The translations under genes were made by a program, and so were the position numbers. From contig VXSB01000003.1 in the NCBI GenBank assembly GCA_009838175.1, forward strand, positions 22,163 to 86,162: 64,000 nucleotides of DNA, in the 5' to 3' direction. The notes under the pieces were generated by a model. It ran no database searches and was not told where the DNA came from. It saw only the letters and a program-made list of their open reading frames with translations. Numbering within the stretch: the first letter of the stretch is position 1; every line of letters starts with the position of its first letter. This document shows positions 44,720 to 54,614 of the stretch, piece by piece. The DNA comes from Chloroflexota bacterium (GTDB lineage: Bacteria > Chloroflexota > Dehalococcoidia > Lucifugimonadales > Lucifugimonadaceae).

Positions 44720-45446
44720 TATCGAATTCGGCGTCGAGAGTCTCTTTAGCAAATACGATCGCCGACACGCGCCGGGCTCCAGCGAGTTTCAACGCGGCTG
44801 CGCAATTCATGAGAGTGTTGCCGGTGGTGCAGACATCGTCAATGAGAAGGACATGCCCATCGTCGAAGCGGTAGTTGGCTTCGAACGCGCCTCTCAACGA
44901 GATCGCGCGTTGTTGCTTTGTAAGTTCGACTTGTGATTGCGTCGCACGCGTCTTCGCCAATGCATCCTCAATGAACTGCAACGGTAGTTTGTCGGCGATT
45001 TCTCTCGCGAGCAGCGATGCTTGGTTGTAACCGCGCTCGCGCAGACGATCTTGGTGTGCTGGCACCGGTGCGACGCAATCCAAGTTCGCTCGAGATACAA
45101 ATTGGTGTGCCGACATGGTATCCGCCATCGCCGGGGCGATGGCCGTTATATGACGATATTTGAGCGCGTGGACTACGCTTCTTGCTGGACCGCCATAGCG
45201 ATATATCGGCACGAGGCGGTCCAAAGGTGGCGGTAAGGCGACGCAATCGCCGCAGAGTTTCAGGTTCTCGGCGGTGCGTTCCCCACATTTCAGGCATGTG
45301 TTGCTAGCGAGTTTCGGAGCGTTCTCGATGCACTGGTCGCACCAAAGCGACCCTTCCTCGCCGCAGTGAACACACGCTATGGGTACCAGGAAATCAGCTA
45401 CTGCTTTGATGGCTTTCGACGCGGTTTTGATTGAGGGTGCTGGCAT
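44709..45446 (-). CDS. comF: ComF family protein (phosphoribosyltransferase)
   Basis: CVHCGEEGSLWCDQC...CLKCGERTAENLKLCGDC zinc finger; GYNQASLLAREIA; VLLIDDVCTTGNTLMNCAAALKLAGA. Confidence 0.93.
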   Translation of the reverse strand: MPAPSIKTASKAIKAVADFLVPIACVHCGEEGSLWCDQCIENAPKLASNTCLKCGERTAENLKLCGDCVALPPPLDRLVPIYRYGGPARSVVHALKYRHITAIAPAMADTMSAHQFVSRANLDCVAPVPAHQDRLRERGYNQASLLAREIADKLPLQFIEDALAKTRATQSQVELTKQQRAISLRGAFEANYRFDDGHVLLIDDVCTTGNTLMNCAAALKLAGARRVSAIVFAKETLDAEFDNEG

Positions 45447-45469
45447 CTTGTCAAATCCCGTGATTATCG

Positions 45470-48400
45470 TTATCCACGGTACTCGTAGATGGTTACCGGG
45501 CCTTCGCTGAACACCGGATGCAGATTGAGTTCATCTGAATTGTTGAATTTCTCCATACCGCTGGACGGATAAGCACCCCGTTCCAGCTCTCCGACATAGA
45601 CGTATCTGACATCGAATTCGTCCAAGAATTTACGTGCGTCGTCAATGTCTCTGGTGACATAGAAGTTATTGATGGCGGCCCTGCGACGCTGCACTTCCCA
45701 GCGGTATTCGTGTCGTTGCTGAGTCTGATGCCAATCCCAGCCTAAGATGGTCGGCAACCCCGTATAAATCGAGATACGGTTGGCCCACGTGTACAGGTCC
45801 CATTGCGCTTCAACAACGACCGGTGATCCATGCACATTTTCTCGCAACCACTCGATTCCGGGTCTATCCGAGGCGATCTCGATGTCAATGCCGCGCGTAT
45901 GGTAGAACGCCTCATCCATGTAAGCTTCACCATCGATCCCTGGTCCTATGATGTTGAAACGATCGTCTAGCCGAACGTCAGTTGCCATCACAGGGTAGAT
46001 GAATACACCTACGGCAAGGATCGCGAAAACCGATAACCATAGAGCTCTGACGGAGCTAATGTTGCGAGTGATGAACGCTCCCACGTCCCAGAGTCTCCAC
46101 AAGGCGTAACTCGCTGCAATCGCTAGCAACCACCACGCTTGGATGTAGAACTTGAAGATGGTGTTCTGACGTCCGATGTCGTTCTTTACGGTGATCACGT
46201 CAACGCCCGCAGCCATCAACAACGCCATCATCGTTAGGGCGACTGTGATGATTATGTAGCGTTGCCCGGGGTGCCTTCGCAGATATGCCATTAGCCCAGT
46301 CAGAGCCAATATCGCGGTGCCTGCAAGAGTGGCGATCACAGTGATGAAGTGCGGATAGGAGACGATGACGGCGATCCAGACTATGCCAAACGCGCCTACG
46401 ATTGCTGCATTCGCCCAGTTCGGATATCCGAAATCGTTTTTGAGTATTCCGACGATTGAATCGAAGCGGAACGTCCCGCGGCGCCATTCGATGACCAGCC
46501 AGGAACCAAGTGCGAAGAGGAATATCGCGTGGATGACGAGATAGCGCCAGAGCGACGTCTGGAACTTGCTTAGCTCAACCCCGTTGTTGAAGAGTTCGAA
46601 GTTGTTGTGGAACGGGAGATACACAACGTATCCGACGATTCCGACTATTGCCGTCTTACCAATCGCGTGTGCAATGCCCACCAGCTTGCCTCGGTGACCG
46701 TAAAGAAACTCTCCTGCGAAAATGAAACCCGCGGCGAAGAGAAGCTGGGTAGGGTAGTCCCAAGAATTGATGAGGCGCAACGAGCCGACGGCGATTCCCA
46801 AGAGCGCCAGAGAAGCTAGAGTCTCGAATCTCGACAACCTCTCCATGCCGGCTCGGAGGAAGGCGGTGATGGACAGCCCCAACGCCAAGATGGCGAAGGG
46901 AATAGCGATCATATGGGCATGCAAATCCGCGTATAGGAATGTGAAGAACGGAAACTCGGTAATCTCGTTGCCGCCAGTATCTCGCTCGAAAAGCCGTGTG
47001 CTTCGCCAGTAGTCGAACTGCGGGAAGTCTTGCCCCTTCACATATGCGTCGTACAACCCTCCGCCGACCTGAGCTAATCCGTCGATGTTTGCAGCCACAA
47101 CGGCCAACACTGCCGCGGTGACACCGAACATTATCGGGACTTTGCCGAGCCTGATCGCGCCGCGTGCCCGCATCGCCATGGCGACCAAGTTGTAAGCGAT
47201 CGTGTAAACGGAAGTCGCAGTCAGCGCGAAAATTAGCGGTACCGCTAGGTTGTATGCGACCGATGGAATGATTCCGGTCATGCGGATCAACGAAGCGACT
47301 ATGAACTGGCCGTAGTAGTAGTAGTTGAGATATCCACCGGCGAACCATGGGTCGTAGGGCGGCATTATGGTCGATCGCGTGATGGCGTTCAGATACGCGA
47401 AGTCCATCGGCTTTTCACCGCCCCGCCATGCGTGCCAGAGGTCCGGATTGGCGAGGCGAATGGCCAAGAAGGCTAGAAACGCTATGAGGAAGATCAACTC
47501 GGCGACAGCGATGGTCTTCCAGTTCGCTTTCATGAAGACAACGATCTCGTCGCCAATCTTCCAGAATATGGCGAAGGAAACAAATGCGAGCAGGACGATT
47601 CCAATTCCGACGGTGATGGCGTTGAAGCCGATTACGCCGAAGCTCGCGAACAGCCACGCGATGGTTGCGACGATAAGCAGGCCTAAAGGTTTGCTGAAGA
47701 GGTACCCACGGTCGGCGAACGGACGGAAGACGACATATGTCAGCGGCCAGGCCGCCAAGGCGATGATCTGGACCGCGATCAGCCACACGAGCCACGCCAA
47801 CTCATTCGGCAAGTCCTTGAGGAAATAGATGGTGTTCCAACTGTCGCCCGATCGTTGGATTCTCGCCTGGTCATCTTCGTATAACAGCCCTACTCCACCA
47901 GCTAGAACGCGGTTGATGTTGTCGAGTGATTGACCGTCGTAAATCCGGCTAAAATACTCGGCCTGCCCAAGTTTGTCGGTGTTCTGGAAGACGATGGCGT
48001 GTGGATGCTCGTAGACGGTGAAGCTCTCGTCCGCCCATCCGAACCAGTCCCAGTTGTAGAGAGAGCCGCGCGGTTTGATATAGCCCCCTGGGACTCCGAA
48101 AGGGACCCTCGCGTACGGATCGTCCCAATAGACGACGCCGAAAAGTTCTGGCACTCGCACTGATGAATAGACGGCCTTGTAGCCCAACTCTCCGCTAAAC
48201 AGCTTTTCGTAGAAACTCGTCGATATCGGATACCGTTCCGGCAACCTTGGAATCGTCGCCGCGAGCCGATTGCTGTAGAGCACGAGATAGTCTGCACTCT
48301 CCAATAATCGAGCGACAGTTGAGAACTTGGCACGATTGTCGGGTTCGTACATCGGCAGTTTTTCGTGCATTCGGAAGCCAATGATGTTGGGTATGCCCTC

Positions 48401-49963
48401 CTCCCAATGTTCCTGAATCACGACAGTTCCCAGTCCGGCGTTTTCGCGCAACCACCTTGAAACGTCTTGTGCCGGGTGTGCCCCGCTGAAGACGTTGAGG
48501 TATGCGAACGTGTAGTGTGCGAGTAAGAGGAATGCCACTGCGCCTAGGGCGTAAGTGCCCAACCGGATCGCCTGGTGGAGTCTCGGTAGCAAGTCTGCAT
48601 TGACCCACCAGATTGCGGCGGCGGTGAAAGCGATCAAGAATGGCGTGGCCGGGAGCATGTAGCGTAGGAACTTGACCTCGAACTGACCGTTTATCAAGAG
48701 GTACGGGAGCACGAACGACAACACGACGATGAACGCGAGATTGCGCGTGACGAGTGTGCGAGCCAACGCCCAAATCAGACCGAGCCATACCGCGATGCCG
48801 AGAGATATGCCCAAGCCCCACGTCGAGAGTTGTCGCATCTGATAGAGGAACGCAGGTGTATCGATGTATTGACGGGTGAACGGAAAATCGACTACACGTC
48901 TGACCATCTCTGATTGGCGGTAGATGTCGGAGAAGTATTTCTCCCAGTCGATGATCATGTACGGCTGTGTCACCAACAAAGCGATGACTGCTGCTGAACC
49001 GGCCAAGATGGCGTATCGGAGCGCCAGCTTGACATCGTCTGGCGTTACGCTGATGGCTCCGCGTGATGTGATGCTGGGTCCGATCATCACTAGCAGGTGC
49101 GCGGCGGCCACAGCTAGGGCGACAGGAGCCGCTGTTGCCTTGGTCGCGATTGCCAATCCGAGCATCACACCCGACAGCAGGGCGTCCGACTGTTTCCGTT
49201 CTTGGACTAACCGTGTCGAGAAGTAGACTGTTGCAACGATGAACATCGTCATCGGGGCATCGACGGCGGTGTAGTGCGCGTTCTGGATATGTATGACCGC
49301 CAACGCGGTCAGCAATGCGGCTAACAGACCGGCTCGCCGATCGCCGGCCAGGCGTGATGCCAACAGGAAGACGAATAATACGGTGATCGTGTCGGCGATA
49401 GCAGCGAAGTTGCGTCCGGGAAATCTGAGGTCGAACAGGTTCCAGTCTTTATCAGCAAATGGCGCAGCTATCGACTTCCAGGCCGCGAGCGCATAAAGCG
49501 GCAGACTGCCGTAGTTGAACCATTGCGGATTAAGTCGAGATTCGGGGGTCAACAAACCCGGTTCGGTCAGCTGTGAAAAATCGAGCCGCTCGGCGCGCCC
49601 CAAAAAGTCGCGCTCGTCGGGATGGTACAGTCCGCCCTGATCCCAATCTGTTCCGAACATGCGCAGAACAAGCGCGAGAACCAAGATAGCGCCTAGGACA
49701 ACATCGATCAGATCCAGTCGGCGGCGTCTCGGTGCTACGTAAACTGGCGCATCGGAACCATTTTCGGAATCGACTGATTCAACCGGTGGTTTTACGCGTC
49801 CGCCGATGTGGATATTGATACTCGGACGCCACTCGGGCACCGATTCGATGCTTGCCCAAGATGTACGCGGGGGTGTAGGTTCGCGGTCGACAACGTCAAC
49901 CGCAGATTCAGTGGGCCGGAGTCGGTTGGAGTCGGAATTAGTTGGGGTTGGTTGAAGTTCCAT
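45470..49963 (-). CDS. Large polytopic membrane protein: GT39-like N-terminal half fused to DUF2298-type C-terminal half
   Basis: 1497 aa; HPDERDFLGRAERLDF and AVIHIQNAHYTAVDAPMTMFI in the N-terminal half; MDFAYLNAITRSTIMPPYDPWFAGGYLNYYYYGQFIVASLIRMTGI and LYADLHAHMIAIPFAILAL in the C-terminal half are typical DUF2298/Chlor_Arch_YYY motifs. Confidence 0.9.
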   Translation of the reverse strand: MELQPTPTNSDSNRLRPTESAVDVVDREPTPPRTSWASIESVPEWRPSINIHIGGRVKPPVESVDSENGSDAPVYVAPRRRRLDLIDVVLGAILVLALVLRMFGTDWDQGGLYHPDERDFLGRAERLDFSQLTEPGLLTPESRLNPQWFNYGSLPLYALAAWKSIAAPFADKDWNLFDLRFPGRNFAAIADTITVLFVFLLASRLAGDRRAGLLAALLTALAVIHIQNAHYTAVDAPMTMFIVATVYFSTRLVQERKQSDALLSGVMLGLAIATKATAAPVALAVAAAHLLVMIGPSITSRGAISVTPDDVKLALRYAILAGSAAVIALLVTQPYMIIDWEKYFSDIYRQSEMVRRVVDFPFTRQYIDTPAFLYQMRQLSTWGLGISLGIAVWLGLIWALARTLVTRNLAFIVVLSFVLPYLLINGQFEVKFLRYMLPATPFLIAFTAAAIWWVNADLLPRLHQAIRLGTYALGAVAFLLLAHYTFAYLNVFSGAHPAQDVSRWLRENAGLGTVVIQEHWEEGIPNIIGFRMHEKLPMYEPDNRAKFSTVARLLESADYLVLYSNRLAATIPRLPERYPISTSFYEKLFSGELGYKAVYSSVRVPELFGVVYWDDPYARVPFGVPGGYIKPRGSLYNWDWFGWADESFTVYEHPHAIVFQNTDKLGQAEYFSRIYDGQSLDNINRVLAGGVGLLYEDDQARIQRSGDSWNTIYFLKDLPNELAWLVWLIAVQIIALAAWPLTYVVFRPFADRGYLFSKPLGLLIVATIAWLFASFGVIGFNAITVGIGIVLLAFVSFAIFWKIGDEIVVFMKANWKTIAVAELIFLIAFLAFLAIRLANPDLWHAWRGGEKPMDFAYLNAITRSTIMPPYDPWFAGGYLNYYYYGQFIVASLIRMTGIIPSVAYNLAVPLIFALTATSVYTIAYNLVAMAMRARGAIRLGKVPIMFGVTAAVLAVVAANIDGLAQVGGGLYDAYVKGQDFPQFDYWRSTRLFERDTGGNEITEFPFFTFLYADLHAHMIAIPFAILALGLSITAFLRAGMERLSRFETLASLALLGIAVGSLRLINSWDYPTQLLFAAGFIFAGEFLYGHRGKLVGIAHAIGKTAIVGIVGYVVYLPFHNNFELFNNGVELSKFQTSLWRYLVIHAIFLFALGSWLVIEWRRGTFRFDSIVGILKNDFGYPNWANAAIVGAFGIVWIAVIVSYPHFITVIATLAGTAILALTGLMAYLRRHPGQRYIIITVALTMMALLMAAGVDVITVKNDIGRQNTIFKFYIQAWWLLAIAASYALWRLWDVGAFITRNISSVRALWLSVFAILAVGVFIYPVMATDVRLDDRFNIIGPGIDGEAYMDEAFYHTRGIDIEIASDRPGIEWLRENVHGSPVVVEAQWDLYTWANRISIYTGLPTILGWDWHQTQQRHEYRWEVQRRRAAINNFYVTRDIDDARKFLDEFDVRYVYVGELERGAYPSSGMEKFNNSDELNLHPVFSEGPVTIYEYRG

Positions 49964-50094
49964 ACGAACGTTGAGATTCTAATGAACACAACGCGCCCAT
50001 TGCGTACGAGGGGGAAGTACGAAATTTTGGCCGATCCGTCGCGCGGTCTATAACATAACTCTAGACCATCGAATCAATCGAAAGGCTCAACGAC

Positions 50095-51030
50095 ATGTCG
50101 TCTACCCGTCAAAACGAACGTGTGGCGTACTTCAATGGCGAGATCGTGCCTGAAAGCCAAGCTGTCGTCCCGTTCAGAGATCGCGGCTTCAAGTACGGCG
50201 ACGCCGTATTTGACATGACACGCACCTTCGGCCACCGGATATTCAAACTCGATGAACACTTGGAGCGCTTCTACAACTCGCTTGATTACGTGAGAATCGA
50301 TCCGGGCATCACCAAGGATGAGATGCGGGATGCCACGATCCAGGTAGTCGAACAGAACCTGAAGCTTCTCAGCGACGACGATGATTACTGGGTCGGGCAA
50401 CGCGTCTCGCGCGGAGTCGACCTCGTCGGTGGCGATATGTGGTCGACTGACGGGGGACCAACGGTGATCATCGAGTGCACTCCGTTGCCGCTCGGACCGC
50501 GGGCGCGGCTTTACCGAGACGGCATTGATGTTTGGGTGCCGGCGACGCGTCGCGTAAGCCCTGAAGCGTTGAGCCCGCGCGCCAAGTCGCACAACTACCT
50601 GAACCTGATCATGGCGGACATGGAGGCCAAGGAGTACGATCCCGAGGCGTGGGCGATACTTCTCGACAACCGCGGATTCCTTACTGAAGGAATCGGTTCC
50701 AATGTCTTCGTCGTCAAGGATGGCGTCGCGTATACGCCCAAGGCACAGTTTGTTCTCGGCGGCATATCCCGCGAGACCGCAATCGAACTCGCTGATGTGA
50801 TTGACTTGGAAGTCGTCGAGACTGATCTCGACATGTTTGATGCAACGACTTCGGATGAGGTGTTCCTAACTTCGACATCGCTGTGTATCTGCCCTGTGCG
50901 TAAGGTTCAAGGCTCTACGGTGGGTGATGGCAATGTGCCGGGCCCGGTCACCAAAGCACTGATGGATGCCTACGTAGATCTGGTTGATTTCGATTGGGTC
51001 GGTCAGTACTTGAAACGGCTTGAAGACTGA
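50095..51030 (+). CDS. Aminotransferase class IV (BCAT/D-amino-acid transaminase-like)
   Basis: AYFNGEIVPESQAVVPFRDRGFKYGDAVFDMTRTFGHRIFKLDEHLERF...AKSHNYLNLIMADMEAKEYDPEAWAILLDNRGFLTEGIGSNVFVVK. Confidence 0.94.
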   Translation: MSSTRQNERVAYFNGEIVPESQAVVPFRDRGFKYGDAVFDMTRTFGHRIFKLDEHLERFYNSLDYVRIDPGITKDEMRDATIQVVEQNLKLLSDDDDYWVGQRVSRGVDLVGGDMWSTDGGPTVIIECTPLPLGPRARLYRDGIDVWVPATRRVSPEALSPRAKSHNYLNLIMADMEAKEYDPEAWAILLDNRGFLTEGIGSNVFVVKDGVAYTPKAQFVLGGISRETAIELADVIDLEVVETDLDMFDATTSDEVFLTSTSLCICPVRKVQGSTVGDGNVPGPVTKALMDAYVDLVDFDWVGQYLKRLED

Positions 51031-52043
51031 CCTCTTCGGACGAATCTAAGAATCTCGATAACGCAGGTCGAGACTCCGTTTCTATTGGTGGTTCTTCTAA
51101 CGGGCACGCCAATCGGGCCGACCGTCGCCGACCACTGACCTTCGGTGCTGGCAGTTTTGCCTTTCTGCTCGCCTCACTTTGGGCGGGCTTGCCGGTTGCT
51201 GTAAAAATCGGCCTAGAAGATTCACCGCCATTACGTCTCGGATTCATGAGATTCGTGCTCGGCATGGTCGTCGTTCTTATTTGGGCGCTGATCACGCGCC
51301 AAAGTCTGAAGATCACGCGCGCCGAACTCTGGCCCCTGATATTGCTCGGGTTGTTGTTTTCGGTTCAGACCGCGTTCATGAATCTCGGTCAGTACAACAC
51401 CACTGCTGGACACGCTGGTGTTGTCATAACGACGTTTCCGTTGTGGGCCGGCGTGTTCGCCCACTTCCTGATACCCAGCGATAGACTATCGCCCCGTCGA
51501 GTGATTGGCGCGATCATCGCTTACTCCGGCGTAGTTGCGCTGTTCGTGAGGAGCATCGTCGGCGATGTCGATGCGCTCGGCGCACCGAACGTATGGCTTG
51601 GCGACCTCTTAATCATGTGCTCCGCGTTGCTGCTCGGATTGCGGCAGGTTTACCTTTCAATACTCGGGCAAGGTATATCGACCGTTAAGATGCTCGTCGC
51701 ACAGGGAATATTTGGTTGTGTGACCTTCCTTGTCGGATCGTTGATTTTCGAGGCCGAGCCGATTCGGATGACACTTTTGCTTGGCGTGTCGCTCTTTTAT
51801 CAAGGCGTGATAATCGCTGGTTTCGCCTTCCTTGGTCAGACGTGGTTGTTGAGCAACTACCTGCCAAGCAGAGTGACGTTGATTTCCTTGTCATCTCCGA
51901 TCATGACGGCGGTGTTATCTTGGTTGATACTCGGCGAGAACATCGGGCCCGAATTGTGGGCGGGAGCAATTCTTGTGATGGTAGGTTCATACATCGCCCA
52001 AAGAAATCAGTCCGACACCAAAGAAAAGCCGAACTCCACCTGA
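51027..52043 (+). CDS. DMT/EamA family transporter; start uncertain (possible CTG at 51027, TTG at 51189 in ORF track)
   Basis: About 10 hydrophobic segments (SFAFLLASLWAGLPVAVKIGLEDSPPLRLGFMRFVLGMVVVLIWA...WAGAILVMVGSYIAQRN). The frame is open back to the aminotransferase stop with no ATG/GTG/TTG before 51189. Confidence 0.75.
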   Translation: MTSSDESKNLDNAGRDSVSIGGSSNGHANRADRRRPLTFGAGSFAFLLASLWAGLPVAVKIGLEDSPPLRLGFMRFVLGMVVVLIWALITRQSLKITRAELWPLILLGLLFSVQTAFMNLGQYNTTAGHAGVVITTFPLWAGVFAHFLIPSDRLSPRRVIGAIIAYSGVVALFVRSIVGDVDALGAPNVWLGDLLIMCSALLLGLRQVYLSILGQGISTVKMLVAQGIFGCVTFLVGSLIFEAEPIRMTLLLGVSLFYQGVIIAGFAFLGQTWLLSNYLPSRVTLISLSSPIMTAVLSWLILGENIGPELWAGAILVMVGSYIAQRNQSDTKEKPNST

Positions 52044-52063
52044 TCGACGGGGACGGTAGGCAG

Positions 52064-52498
52064 ATGTCAAACATTCCAAGCAACTTTGTCGTAGGTTCGA
52101 CCGCTTCGGTCAGCCGTCTGATCACGGGCGAGACCGTTCGTGAATTCGCGGAACTAAGTGGAGATACTCAACCGCTTCACTTGGACGATGATTATGCTTC
52201 TAAAACCAGATTTGGTCAGCGGATCGCGCACGGCGCGTTAATGGTCGGGATGATTTCAGCGGTATTGGGCGTGAAGATGGCTGGTCAGGAGGCGACGATC
52301 ATATTCCTCGGGCTGAGCGTCAACTTCATCGCCCCGGTGCATATCGGTGACGAGGTTACAGCTCGTTGCGAGGTGACGAACGTTAGAGAGGACAAGCCAA
52401 TCGTGAAGCTGGCGGTTACCTGCGCCAACCAAACCGGCGATGAAGTCATGACCGGCGATGCGGCCGTTTACATCGATCCACATCCGATTAACGGCTAG
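52064..52498 (+). CDS. MaoC-like hydratase
   Basis: ETVREFAELSGDTQPLHLDDDYASKTRFGQRIAHGALMVGMISAVLG is the hydratase hot-dog motif. Start at MSNIPSN, not the ORF-track start at 51716. Confidence 0.92.
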   Translation: MSNIPSNFVVGSTASVSRLITGETVREFAELSGDTQPLHLDDDYASKTRFGQRIAHGALMVGMISAVLGVKMAGQEATIIFLGLSVNFIAPVHIGDEVTARCEVTNVREDKPIVKLAVTCANQTGDEVMTGDAAVYIDPHPING

Positions 52499-52635
52499 GT
52501 GAAAATCCCAATTCCAGATGCCTCAACCGTTAGGTTTTTGGTGTTGATTTGGAGACGGTTTGGGTAAACGGATTTTTGCAATGATTCCGTTGCTCTCGTA
52601 CACTTAAAAGAAGTGTCCCGCTTCGGTTCGCGCAC

Positions 52636-53529
52636 ATGCGAACCGCTGTCGTGTACTTTTCGCTGGTCGCCAGCATTAAGGAAAGCAACTTGGTATCACA
52701 AACCGAATACTCCGCAGCCGCTTCCACCTCCAACGGTTTGACCGTCCAAGATGCCGTCACCGAATACGTAATCACGATACCCGACAGCAAGAAGCGCTCG
52801 GTCCATCCGGAACTTACGAAGTTCGCTCGCTGGATAGGCCCCAATAACACTCTCGAGTCGTTACGACCATCGGATATCAGCCCGTATTCCGAGACCTTCG
52901 GGGCCAGCGCGTCGGATACGAACAAACAGCGTGTGGCAGCCGTAAAGGACTTCCTTAATTACGTCAAGAAGAAGGGTTACATCGAGGTCAGCCTCGCTCC
53001 TCACATCCGCGTCCGCAAGCCAACGATGAATGCCGCGCGTGGCGGTGCTATGCGACGACGTGACACGGAGGTCCAGATCACGCAACAGGGCTACGATGAG
53101 ATGGTTAACCGCCTCGAGGAGCTTCGCGTGGAGACCGTCCGGTTAGCTGGCGAGATCGAACGTGCCGCTGCCAGTGGTGACGTCCGTGAAAACTCGCCGC
53201 TTGAAGCCGCCAGGGAAAATCAGGGCATGGTTCAGGCCCAAATCAACCGGTTGGAATCGACTCTCAAGGTCGCGACGATAATCGATGAATCTGAGCGGCG
53301 AGCCAGTGACCACGTGCAGATCGGCTCTTGGGTGCGTCTCACCAAGGATGGCACCGACATGACCGTCGATTATCAGATCGTAGCGGCAAACGAAGCGAAT
53401 CCGTTGCGTAACAAGATCTCAGATATCTCCCCAGTTGGGAGCGCCATTCTCGGCAGCAAGCCGGGCGATGAGGTGATTGTCAAAGCCCCGGCAGGTGAAC
53501 AGAAGTTCACGATCAACTCCATCTTCTGA
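52636..53529 (+). CDS. greA: GreA-family transcription elongation factor with N-terminal recombinase core-binding (SAM-like) domain
   Basis: C-terminal ITQQGYDEMVNRLEELRVETVRLAGEIERAAASGDVRENSPLEAARENQGMVQAQINRLESTLKVATIIDE...SPVGSAILGSKPGDEVIVKAPAGEQKFTI is GreA. N-terminal LTVQDAVTEYV...KKRSVHPELTKFARWIGPNNTLESLRPSDISPYSE...DTNKQRVAAVKDFLNYVKKKGYIEVSLAPHIRVRKP resembles XerC/D core-binding domains. Confidence 0.88.
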   Translation: MRTAVVYFSLVASIKESNLVSQTEYSAAASTSNGLTVQDAVTEYVITIPDSKKRSVHPELTKFARWIGPNNTLESLRPSDISPYSETFGASASDTNKQRVAAVKDFLNYVKKKGYIEVSLAPHIRVRKPTMNAARGGAMRRRDTEVQITQQGYDEMVNRLEELRVETVRLAGEIERAAASGDVRENSPLEAARENQGMVQAQINRLESTLKVATIIDESERRASDHVQIGSWVRLTKDGTDMTVDYQIVAANEANPLRNKISDISPVGSAILGSKPGDEVIVKAPAGEQKFTINSIF

Positions 53530-53600
53530 TTTTCACTATCACGCGTTCGTCGAACAAACGCCCTGCCAGATTGAATCCGGACGATTAGAGGAATTCTGCC

Positions 53601-54614
53601 GTGGAAGGGTATTTCGACAGTTTCACGATCCTCGCGGCGTTCACCGTCGGGGTCTTTGTTCTACTTCTGATCGACCTCCTACTCCTGAGCGGCAAGGCCC
53701 ACCACGTGGGCATGAAGGAGGCCACTCTCCTCACCATCTTATGGACATTAGTTGCTGCCGCTGTCGGGGTTTGGGTCTTCATCGCCGGGGGAACCGAACT
53801 GGGCATCGAATACACGACGGCATACGTCGCCGAGAGAGCCCTCAGCATCGACAACCTCTTCGTATTCCTCGTCATCTTCAACTACTTCGCCCTCCCTGAC
53901 CTCTTCCGTTCCCGCGCCCTCCTCTTCGGCATCGTCGGCGCCCTTGTCGCCCGCGCCGTCTTCATCTTCTTCGCCGTCGGCATAATCTCCGTATTCGAAC
54001 CCGTCCTATACCTCCTCGCCGCAGTCCTCATATACACCGCATACAAACTCATAACCTCCCACGGCGAAGACGTCGACCCTTCCAAGAACATAGTCGCAAG
54101 AGTGTTCCGACGCATCTACCCGATTTCCGACGAATACGACGGCCACAATTTCTTCACCGTCAAGAACGGAATCCGAATGGCAACCCCATTCGCCCTTGTC
54201 GTCCTCGTTCTCGCTTCAACAGATGTCGTATTTGCCATCGACTCCATACCCACCGTCGTCGGCATCTCCAAAAACGAGTTCATCATCTGGTCATCAAACG
54301 CCATGGCCGTTCTCGGCATGCGGCCTCTTTTCTTCCTCCTCGAAGGCCTCGTAAACCTCTTCCGATATCTCTCCTACGGCCTAGCAGCAATCCTCGCATT
54401 CATCGGCGTGAAGATCATCGTCGAAACCGCCATCCACGACCAGTTCCACGATCTCATCCACAACCTCGGCGTGCCCGACGGTCAAATCTCCATCACCATC
54501 ACTCTCGGATCCTTGGCAATCGTGATCGCAATCTTGGTGATAAGCGTCATCGCATCGGTCGTGCTGCCGCAGTCAGAAGAAGATCATCACAGACACGACG
54601 AGGCGGCGGCGTGA
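53601..54614 (+). CDS. TerC family integral membrane protein
   Basis: YVAERALSIDNLFVFLVIFNYFALP...RGI-like loop, VLVLASTDVVFAIDSIPTVVGISKNEFIIWSSNAMAVLGMRPLFFLLEGL. Confidence 0.95.
   Translation: MEGYFDSFTILAAFTVGVFVLLLIDLLLLSGKAHHVGMKEATLLTILWTLVAAAVGVWVFIAGGTELGIEYTTAYVAERALSIDNLFVFLVIFNYFALPDLFRSRALLFGIVGALVARAVFIFFAVGIISVFEPVLYLLAAVLIYTAYKLITSHGEDVDPSKNIVARVFRRIYPISDEYDGHNFFTVKNGIRMATPFALVVLVLASTDVVFAIDSIPTVVGISKNEFIIWSSNAMAVLGMRPLFFLLEGLVNLFRYLSYGLAAILAFIGVKIIVETAIHDQFHDLIHNLGVPDGQISITITLGSLAIVIAILVISVIASVVLPQSEEDHHRHDEAAA

Noticed and set aside
46656-47348. 230-aa ORF overlapping the DUF2298 protein in another frame
   Set aside because: Out-of-frame shadow ORF, Arg/His-rich.
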